Part shown: one piece after another, positions 1-5,305 of the stretch
How positions within the stretch are numbered: position 1 is the stretch's first letter
Layout of the letters: every line of letters starts with the position of its first letter
DNA from: JAPLGD01 sp041302745
GTDB taxonomy: Bacteria > Bipolaricaulota > Bipolaricaulia > UBA7950 > UBA9294
DNA length: 6,812 bases
Direction: 5' to 3'
Assembly (NCBI GenBank): GCA_041302745.1
Contig: JBFYQP010000067.1
Span: 1-6,812, forward strand
Made by a program: the position numbers and the translations under genes
The notes under the pieces: generated by a model
What the model saw: only the letters and a program-made list of their open reading frames with translations
Told to the model about the DNA's origin: nothing
Databases searched by the model: none

Positions 1-89
1 ACGAGACGATCCTCTTCTGGCACACGGGCGGCTCGCCAAGCCTGTTTGCCCGCGGGATGAGTCTTCTCCTCGAGGCATCACAGATCTAG
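1..89 (+). CDS. C-terminal end of a D-cysteine desulfhydrase / ACC deaminase-like PLP enzyme (partial)
   Basis: The reading frame enters from the left edge (first full codon at base 3) and stops at TAG 87-89, giving 28 residues. They contain ILFWHTGGSPSLFARG, which matches the conserved C-terminal HTGG-x-P-x-LF signature of the D-cysteine desulfhydrase/1-aminocyclopropane-1-carboxylate deaminase family, fold-type II PLP enzymes that release ammonia from small amino acids (with sulfide in the case of D-cysteine). The LFxHTGG form is closer, from memory, to desulfhydrases than to true ACC deaminases, but substrate cannot be decided from this tail. Nothing links it functionally to the signalling genes. 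Its last 12 bases overlap the convergent cyclase gene, so no terminator fits between the two. The call rests on one motif in a short fragment. Confidence 0.68.
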   Translation, partial: ETILFWHTGGSPSLFARGMSLLLEASQI

Positions 90-1886
90 GCCAGGATTCC
101 CTTCGTCTCGGCTCTTCTTTCGCCCGCTGCCCGCGTTCCCCTTGCCCTTCACCTTCTTAGCTACGTACATTGCCGCGTCCGCTTCGGAAAGAACCGTCTC
201 CACCGACCGGTCGCTCTTCGGGTCCCAGTGGGCACAGCCGATGGAGAGAGTGACGGGGAACGGGGTCAGTGCGTTCCCGTTGCTGTGGGCCTCCATGGCG
301 TTCTGAATGCGGTCCCTGACAAGGGTGCTCTCTCCATTCGTCTCGGGCAGCACGATGAGAAACTCATCTCCTCCATACCGAATGACGAGGTCGCAGTCTC
401 GCAACGCGTCCTTCAGTAGGTTGGCTACGACTTGCAGCACACGGTCGCCCGTCTGGTGGCCGAATCGGTCGTTAATCTCCTTGAACCGGTCGACGTCGAC
501 CATCAGGAAGCCGATCGGATGGGCGTAGCGCTTCGAGCGCGCCAGCTCCTGCTCGATGACCTGGTTGAAGTAGCGGCGGTTGTAGACGCCGGTGAGCGGG
601 TCGCGGTTTGCCTGAGTGACGAGTTCCTCTTCGAGGCGGATCCTCGCGATGGCCTGCGCCGCGTGGCCGAGGAGGAGCTCGAGGAGTCGAACGTCCTCGA
701 CCGTGAAGGCGTCCGCCTCCTCCGACGCGACCTGGAACACGCCGACACTGCCGATCGGCGCGCTGATTCCCGACTGGAACCCCGTCTTGGTTGGTCGCGC
801 CTCCGGGGCCTCCTCCGGACGGCCGAACATGACGGTTTGTCGAGTGCGAAGCGTCTTGGTCGCGAGGTTCTCCTCGGAGAGGGATGTAGGGACCGAGGCC
901 TCGGGGGCAAGATGGGCGGACGTCGCCTTGACGACGAGCTGATCTCCCAGAACGATGTCGAGCGAGCACAGGTTGAACCGCAGGATGACTTGCGCTGCAT
1001 CGACCGTAGCACAGTACACGTCACTCTCGCTTCGACAACCTTCCAATAGGCTCGCTGCTTCGTGGAGCCGCTCGAGCTTGACGCGACCCTCTTCGACCTT
1101 GCGCTCGGCTTCGAGTTGCTCGCGGACGTCCCGCACCACGGCGAGGAGGTGGGGCGCGCCCCGGAACACGAACGGTCCTCCGTGCACCTCGACGTCGAGG
1201 GGGGTTCCATCCTTGCACACGTTGACAGACCGGGCGAGGAATCGGCCGGTCCTCTCGATGCCGGCGCGGAAGTTCGAAAAGCCGTGGTAGTAGTCGGGGT
1301 GGATGATTGCTTTGGCCGGGAGCCCCACGAGCTCCCCGGCCGCGTAGCCGTACATGCGGCAGGCATTCGGGTTCGCCTCGACGATGATCCCTTCCAGGTC
1401 GAACACGAAGATCGCGTCGGTCGTCGACTCAAAGATGCTACGGTACCGTGCCTCGCTCTCTGCGAGCGCGAGCTCTTTCTCGACCCGGTCGGTAATGTCG
1501 TGGTTGATGGAGATGTGGAGGTTCTCGGGACTCTTCTGGAAGGGGATGACGACGATCTCCTCCGAGTAGACCGTGCCATCCTTCCGCTGCTTTCTCTCCA
1601 CGAAGCGGTCGCTTCCTCCGAGGGCCAACCGCGCTGTAGCGGCCGTCGTGTCGGGGTTGTCGCCGGCCGGGGTCATGTCGGTGGCGATGTTCTTGCCGAT
1701 GAGTTCCTTGCGCGAATACCCGGTCTGGCGAACGGCGGCGGCGTTGCAGGCAGTGATCGTGCCGGACTCGGTGTCGACGAGGTAGGCAGGGTCCATCATC
1801 GCTTCGAAGAGCTGAGCGAAGCGTTCCTCGATGGTTGCCCTCGCGTTTCCCTCGCTCGGCGGTGTCTTCGATTGCCTGTTCCGCAT
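78..1886 (-). CDS. PAS-PAS-GAF-GGDEF diguanylate cyclase
   Basis: This 602-residue protein should condense two GTP into cyclic-di-GMP. Domains in order: PAS 1 (about 19-135), PAS 2 (about 145-262), a helical linker, GAF (about 275-418) and GGDEF (about 423-584). The cyclase domain is complete: DPLTGVYNRRYF at 429-440, DVDRFKEINDRFGH at 464-477, and the active-site loop RYGGDEF with GGDEF at 505-509. RDCD at 496-499 sits nine residues before GGDEF, the right distance for an RxxD inhibitory I-site, so product feedback inhibition is expected. There is no signal peptide, membrane span or receiver domain, so the protein is probably cytosolic and controlled by ligands or redox/gas signals at the PAS and GAF domains rather than by phosphorylation. 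The tail after 585 is basic and looks disordered. The ATG at 1886 has a GGGAG ribosome site six bases upstream. The gene is divergent from the kinase operon. Which signal it senses cannot be told. Confidence 0.95.
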   Translation of the reverse strand: MRNRQSKTPPSEGNARATIEERFAQLFEAMMDPAYLVDTESGTITACNAAAVRQTGYSRKELIGKNIATDMTPAGDNPDTTAATARLALGGSDRFVERKQRKDGTVYSEEIVVIPFQKSPENLHISINHDITDRVEKELALAESEARYRSIFESTTDAIFVFDLEGIIVEANPNACRMYGYAAGELVGLPAKAIIHPDYYHGFSNFRAGIERTGRFLARSVNVCKDGTPLDVEVHGGPFVFRGAPHLLAVVRDVREQLEAERKVEEGRVKLERLHEAASLLEGCRSESDVYCATVDAAQVILRFNLCSLDIVLGDQLVVKATSAHLAPEASVPTSLSEENLATKTLRTRQTVMFGRPEEAPEARPTKTGFQSGISAPIGSVGVFQVASEEADAFTVEDVRLLELLLGHAAQAIARIRLEEELVTQANRDPLTGVYNRRYFNQVIEQELARSKRYAHPIGFLMVDVDRFKEINDRFGHQTGDRVLQVVANLLKDALRDCDLVIRYGGDEFLIVLPETNGESTLVRDRIQNAMEAHSNGNALTPFPVTLSIGCAHWDPKSDRSVETVLSEADAAMYVAKKVKGKGNAGSGRKKSRDEGNPGLDL

Positions 1887-1892
1887 TCTCCG

Positions 1893-1897
1893 CTCCC
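1893..1897 (-). promoter_or_regulatory. Shine-Dalgarno site of the diguanylate cyclase gene
   Basis: GGGAG on the minus strand, separated from the ATG (1884-1886) by six bases. It supports this start codon, which also lies a sensible 18 residues before the first PAS domain. Confidence 0.6.
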
Positions 1898-1907
1898 GTG
1901 AGGATCC

Positions 1908-1936
1908 ATTCTAGCTCCGCAGGCAAGCGCTGTGGA
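1908..1936 (-). promoter_or_regulatory. Candidate sigma70-type promoter for the diguanylate cyclase gene
   Basis: On the minus strand TCCACA (1931-1936; 4 of 6 matches to TTGACA) lies 17 bases before TAGAAT (1908-1913; 5 of 6 matches to TATAAT). Transcription would start near base 1901, leaving a leader of about 15 bases that just includes the ribosome site. Spacing and position are ideal, but weak matches are expected by chance in 256 bases, and the organism's sigma-factor preference is unknown. Confidence 0.38.
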
Positions 1937-1973
1937 GCCCGCGCGTCCGCCCGTGCGTCGAGATGCCCTAGAT

Positions 1974-1994
1974 ACACCGTCGGGTGTCCGTCGG
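1974..1994. repeat. Overlapping inverted and direct repeat in the divergent intergenic region
   Basis: ACACC (1974-1978) and GGTGT (1983-1987) form a perfect 5-base inverted repeat around GTCG. Overlapping it, the heptamer CCGTCGG occurs at 1977-1983 and again at 1988-1994, an 11-base period close to one helical turn. The cluster lies between the two candidate promoters, 88 bases upstream of the cyclase start and about 150 bases upstream of the kinase start, where an operator for a shared regulator could sit. Short repeats also arise by chance in GC-rich DNA, so this is only a candidate. Confidence 0.25.
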
Positions 1995-2008
1995 CGATGA
2001 CGCCTGAA

Positions 2009-2036
2009 TTGGCTCTCGCGGAACCCGGGGTGTACT
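2009..2036 (+). promoter_or_regulatory. Weak candidate promoter for the kinase operon
   Basis: TTGGCT (2009-2014; 4 of 6 matches to TTGACA) and TGTACT (2031-2036; 4 of 6 to TATAAT) are separated by 16 bases. This would give a leader of roughly 100 bases before the ATG at 2143. It is the best plus-strand sigma70-like pair I could find in the gap, but a weak one. Confidence 0.22.
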
Positions 2037-2129
2037 CTCGCAGGAGCGCGTCGATGGCCGTACGGATCGAAATCGGCGGCGGGAGGCTGAGACCGAGCGA
2101 AGGCGACGTGGAGCACTCAAGAGTCCCGT

Positions 2130-2135
2130 GGGAGG
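2130..2135 (+). promoter_or_regulatory. Shine-Dalgarno site that decides the kinase start
   Basis: GGGAGG lies seven bases before ATG 2143-2145. An in-frame GTG at 2128-2130 overlaps this motif and lacks a good site of its own, so ATG 2143 is preferred. That start also puts the Lys-rich n-region at the very N-terminus, as expected for a signal peptide. Confidence 0.65.
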
Positions 2136-2142
2136 TGGCGCC

Positions 2143-4893
2143 ATGGCTGCGAAGAAGGCTCTTGCTCTATTCTGCGTGTTTGCTTTGGTCGCTGCGCTTC
2201 CTGCCCTCGGGAACGTCGACGTGCGCGTTGGCGTCTACGACAACTCGCCGAAGGTCTACGTGGACGACGCCGGGATCGCGCGGGGTCTCTTCCCCGAGCT
2301 TGTGGACGCGATCGCTGCCCGTGAGGGATGGACGATCCACTACGCCGACGGCACGTGGACCGAGGGCCTGGCCCGACTCGCGAAAGGCGAGATCGACCTC
2401 ATGGTCGACGTGGCCTACACATCCTCGCGTGCCGAGCTCTACGCGTTCACCCAGGAGACCGTACTCGTCAACTGGGGCATCGTGTACGCGCGCAAAGGGC
2501 TCGACATTGCCTCGCTTCCGGATCTCGACGGGCTCCGCGTGGCCGTGATGCGGGGGAGCACGCACACGGTGGATCCCGGCGGCATCGTCGACCTTGCGAA
2601 TCGGTTTGCGATATCGTGCACGTTCCTCGAGGTCGAGAACTACGAGGCCGTCTTCGAACTCCTCGATCGAGGGGAGGCCGACGCGGGCGTCGTGAACCGC
2701 GTTTTCGGCCTCGAGAACGCATCGAAGCACGCGGTGGAGCGAACCCCCATTCTCTTCAATCCGAGCGAGATTCGGTTCGCGCTCCCCAAGAACGGGTTTC
2801 TCACTCCAGTCCTGATCGAGCGGATCGACGCGGACCTCGCGGAGTGGAAGGCGGACCCGAAGTCCGAGTACTACCGGGTCCTCGACCGCAACCTCTTCGG
2901 GTCCGCCGGGCCCGTGACGGTCATTCGATGGCCCTCTTGGCTTCTGCCGTCGCTCGCGGCGGCCGCAGCGGTGATTGCGGCGCTGGCGGTTGCGGTCGTC
3001 GTCGTGCGCCGGAACGTTCGCCAGCGCAGCTTGGCTGAGGAAGCCCTGCTGAAGAGCGAGGAGCGGTTCGATCTCGCCATGAGGGGCGCGAACGACGGGG
3101 TTTGGGACTGGGACATCCTCGCCGACAAGGCCTACTACTCGTCGCGGTGGGCGGGCATGCTCGGCTACACGAGCGACGAGATGGAGCGGGAGGTTGGCGA
3201 GTTCCGCTCCTTGATCCACCCGGACGACCGCGAGCGCGTCCGGAAGCTCGAGGAGGATTACCTTGCCGGCCGGACCGACCGGTACGAGACCGAGTTCCGC
3301 ATGCGGCACCGACAGGGGCAGTACGTCCACATCCTGTCGCGCGCGTTCCTCGTGCGCCGCGAATCGGACGGAGCGCCGGTGCGAATGGTCGGGACGCACG
3401 TCGATATCACCGAGCGCCGAAACGCTGAGGAGGCTCTGCGCCGAAGCGAGGCGTACCTGCGAACCTTGATCGAGAGCATGCCGATCGACTTCTGGGCCCT
3501 CGATCGGGACCTCCGCTACACCATGCAGAGCCCGACGAGCCGAGCCGCAGTCGGGGACGTGATCGGCGTTCGAGCCGACGACGTCGATGTCCCCGCCTCC
3601 CTGCGGGGACTATGGATCGACGAGAACCGCCGCGCGCTGGCCGGTGAGACCGTGCAGAGCGAGTACGACATCGTGACTCGATCGGGAGAGGTTCGGACAT
3701 ACCTCTCAAGCGTCGCGCCCGTCCGCGTAGGGGACGAGATCGAAGCGCTGATCGGAACCTCGATGGACATCACGACCCGCCGGGTCGTCGAGGAGGCGCT
3801 GCGGAAGAGCGAAGCCTACCTCCGGACCATCATCGACAACGTCCCCGTCGACTTCTTCGCGATCGACCGCGATCTCCGCTACACGATGCAGAGTCCGACG
3901 AGCCAGGCGACGATCGGCAACCTGGTTGGACGCCGGGTGGACGAGACCGGCCTCCCGGAACCGTATCGGGATCGCTGGCTGGGCGAGCTCCGCCGGGTTC
4001 TGGCGGGGGAGGCTCTAGAGACCGAGTACGACCTGTTGGGTGCGAACGGGGAAGTCCGAACGTACCAGACGAACGTGGCCCCCGTCCGCGTGGACGGCGT
4101 GCCGGTCGCCGTCGTGGGGACGTCGATCGACATCACCGAGCGAACGCGGGCCGCTCAGGAACTGCAGCTTGCCAAGGAGAGGGCCGAGGCTGCAGACCAG
4201 GTCAAGTCCGCATTCCTCGCGACCATGTCGCACGAGCTTCGCACGCCGCTCAACTCGATCATCGGGTTCACCGGGATCCTCTTGCAGGAGCTTGCCGGAC
4301 CGGTGAACGCCGAGCAGCGGAAGCAGCTCTCGATGGTGCAGACTAGTTCCCGGCACTTGCTCGATCTGATCAACGACGTCCTCGACATCTCGAAGATCGA
4401 GGCCGGTCAGATGAAGGTGGAGAAGGCTGCGTTCTCGTTGCGTGATCTGGTCGCCGAAGTAGCAGCTTCCGCGCAGCCGCTTGCCGAGAAGAAGGGGCTC
4501 GCGCTCCGCGCGAACGTCGATTCCCAGGTCGGCACGATCCAGAGCGACCGCCGCCGCGTGGGGCAGGTCTTGATGAACTTCCTGTCGAACGCGATCAAGT
4601 TCACGCCGTCCGGCGAAGTTCGCGTGGACTGCCGGCTCGACGGGAACCGGGCGGTCGTGTCCGTCGCCGACACAGGGATCGGGATCACGAAGGAGGACCT
4701 GGCGCGGCTGTTCGTTCCCTTCCAGCAGGTCGAGTCCGGGTTGACGCGGAACTACGAGGGAACGGGACTCGGATTGTCGATCTCGAAGCGACTGATCGCG
4801 ATGCTCGGCGGCGACATCGTCGCCGAGAGCGAACCGGGGCGTGGCAGTACGTTCACGTTCCGGCTGCCGCTCGAGGGAGGAGGGGTCGCGTGA
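2143..4893 (+). CDS. Sensor histidine kinase with periplasmic solute-binding domain and three PAS domains
   Basis: A 916-residue membrane sensor kinase (numbering from ATG 2143). Residues 1-23 form a signal peptide (KK, hydrophobic core, A-L-G). Residues 25-253 resemble a bacterial family-3 solute-binding domain, as in the sensor part of BvgS/EvgS-type kinases: RVGVYDNSP near the start, TSSR with Arg96, and GEADAGVVN ending at Asn185. One membrane span follows at about 267-288, so the binding domain is extracytoplasmic. Cytoplasmic PAS domains lie at about 305-426, 433-547 and 554-668; the second and third are a duplicated pair. The kinase core is complete: phosphoacceptor His697 in MSHELRTPLN, N-box Asn812/Asn816, G1 DTGIGI 843-848, F-box LFVPFQQ 856-862, G2 GTGLGLSI 873-880. 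There is no fused receiver or Hpt domain. The stop overlaps the next gene's GTG by four bases, indicating translational coupling to the receiver proteins. Ligand and in vivo partners are unknown. Confidence 0.94.
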   Translation: MAAKKALALFCVFALVAALPALGNVDVRVGVYDNSPKVYVDDAGIARGLFPELVDAIAAREGWTIHYADGTWTEGLARLAKGEIDLMVDVAYTSSRAELYAFTQETVLVNWGIVYARKGLDIASLPDLDGLRVAVMRGSTHTVDPGGIVDLANRFAISCTFLEVENYEAVFELLDRGEADAGVVNRVFGLENASKHAVERTPILFNPSEIRFALPKNGFLTPVLIERIDADLAEWKADPKSEYYRVLDRNLFGSAGPVTVIRWPSWLLPSLAAAAAVIAALAVAVVVVRRNVRQRSLAEEALLKSEERFDLAMRGANDGVWDWDILADKAYYSSRWAGMLGYTSDEMEREVGEFRSLIHPDDRERVRKLEEDYLAGRTDRYETEFRMRHRQGQYVHILSRAFLVRRESDGAPVRMVGTHVDITERRNAEEALRRSEAYLRTLIESMPIDFWALDRDLRYTMQSPTSRAAVGDVIGVRADDVDVPASLRGLWIDENRRALAGETVQSEYDIVTRSGEVRTYLSSVAPVRVGDEIEALIGTSMDITTRRVVEEALRKSEAYLRTIIDNVPVDFFAIDRDLRYTMQSPTSQATIGNLVGRRVDETGLPEPYRDRWLGELRRVLAGEALETEYDLLGANGEVRTYQTNVAPVRVDGVPVAVVGTSIDITERTRAAQELQLAKERAEAADQVKSAFLATMSHELRTPLNSIIGFTGILLQELAGPVNAEQRKQLSMVQTSSRHLLDLINDVLDISKIEAGQMKVEKAAFSLRDLVAEVAASAQPLAEKKGLALRANVDSQVGTIQSDRRRVGQVLMNFLSNAIKFTPSGEVRVDCRLDGNRAVVSVADTGIGITKEDLARLFVPFQQVESGLTRNYEGTGLGLSISKRLIAMLGGDIVAESEPGRGSTFTFRLPLEGGGVA
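3439..3783 (+). repeat. First copy of duplicated PAS domain in the kinase
   Basis: Codes for residues 433-547 of the kinase. It aligns without gaps to residues 554-668, with about 64 of 115 positions identical by eye and a 13-residue perfect block (DRDLRYTMQSPTS) at 454-466. The first PAS domain (305-426) is clearly different, so this is a local duplication of one PAS unit with its linker helix. Confidence 0.8.
3802..4146 (+). repeat. Second copy of duplicated PAS domain in the kinase
   Basis: Codes for residues 554-668, offset 121 residues (363 bases) from the first copy. The identical block lies at 575-587, and EVRTY and VAPVRV are also shared. The middle of the domain (about 595-612) has diverged most, which is where differing ligand pockets or signals could be read. 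Confidence 0.8.
4878..4883 (+). promoter_or_regulatory. Shine-Dalgarno site of the stand-alone receiver gene
   Basis: AGGAGG inside the last codons of the kinase gene, six bases before the GTG start at 4890. It supports the GTG start and reinitiation across the GTGA stop/start overlap. Confidence 0.75.
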
Positions 4894-5285
4894 AGCGCAC
4901 GGTACTGGTCATTGAGGACAACGAGCAGAACCTCTACCTGATGGAGTACCTCCTCATGAAGCACGGGTACGTCGTTGTGGCTGCGCGCAGCGGGCGGCAG
5001 GGAGTCGCCGTCGCACGGACCACTCGTCCGGACTTCATTCTTCTCGACATCCAGCTTCCGGAGATGACGGGACACGACGTGGCGCGCGTGCTGCGGCAAG
5101 ACCCTGAACTGGCTGTCGTGCCGATCATTGCTGTGACGTCGTATGCGATGCCCGGAGATCGAGAGCAATCGATCGCCGCAGGGTGCACGGGGTACATCGA
5201 GAAGCCGATCAACCCCGAGACGTTCATCGCTCAGATGGAGGCCTTCGCGAGCGGGGGCGAGAGGGAGGAAAGGAGCACGGTCTAG
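4890..5285 (+). CDS. Single-domain response regulator, DivK/CheY-like
   Basis: A 131-residue protein made of one receiver domain and no output domain. All receiver residues are present: acidic pair Glu9-Asp10, phosphoacceptor Asp53 in LLDIQLPEM, Thr83 in AVTSYAM and Lys105 in YIEKPI. The motifs VIEDNEQN, DIQLPEMTG, AVTSYAMPGD and GYIEKPIN resemble DivK and the detached receivers that often follow large PAS kinases. It starts at GTG 4890 within the kinase stop (GTGA overlap) and stops 20 bases before the next gene, so co-expression with the kinase is very likely. It probably takes phosphate from kinase His697 and acts as a relay intermediate, phosphate sink or allosteric partner. DNA binding is not expected. 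The charged tail (SGGEREERSTV) is short and probably flexible. The DivK resemblance is of sequence type, not proof of a cell-cycle role. Confidence 0.92.
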   Translation: MKRTVLVIEDNEQNLYLMEYLLMKHGYVVVAARSGRQGVAVARTTRPDFILLDIQLPEMTGHDVARVLRQDPELAVVPIIAVTSYAMPGDREQSIAAGCTGYIEKPINPETFIAQMEAFASGGEREERSTV

Positions 5286-5293
5286 CGGACCAC

Positions 5294-5300
5294 AAGGAGG
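5294..5300 (+). promoter_or_regulatory. Shine-Dalgarno site of the HD-GYP gene
   Basis: AAGGAGG, a near-consensus site, five bases before GTG 5306-5308. It fixes the start of the receiver-GAF-HD-GYP gene in the 20-base gap after the preceding stop. Confidence 0.75.
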
Positions 5301-5305
5301 AAGAA

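Noticed and set aside
25..52. Imperfect hairpin (CGGGC, GGCT, loop, AGCC, TGTTT bulge, GCCCG) just downstream of the cyclase stop
   Set aside because: It could be a terminator for the minus-strand gene, but no T-run follows on that strand, and the bases encode the conserved HTGG region of the PLP enzyme, which explains the sequence.
432..1901. Plus-strand open frames of 205 and 279 codons (432-1049 and 1062-1901)
   Set aside because: Both are antisense to the complete PAS-PAS-GAF-GGDEF frame, have no recognisable domain and no convincing ribosome sites.
2058..2065. 8-base palindrome CCGTACGG in the leader of the kinase gene
   Set aside because: The symmetry does not extend beyond eight bases, and a palindrome of this length is expected by chance in GC-rich DNA.
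2128..2142. Alternative GTG start for the kinase, five codons upstream
   Set aside because: The GTG overlaps the GGGAGG motif that is correctly spaced for ATG 2143, and it has no good ribosome site of its own.
1835..2548. A 237-codon plus-strand frame spanning the divergent gap
   Set aside because: It would start inside the cyclase gene and end out of frame inside the kinase gene. Its product is low-complexity Arg/Ser-rich sequence, so the gap is better read as regulatory DNA.
2167..3399. A 410-codon minus-strand open frame antisense to the kinase gene
   Set aside because: It lies wholly over the well-supported solute-binding, membrane and PAS 1 regions, shows no recognisable domain, and is the usual shadow frame of a GC-rich gene with G/C-biased third positions.
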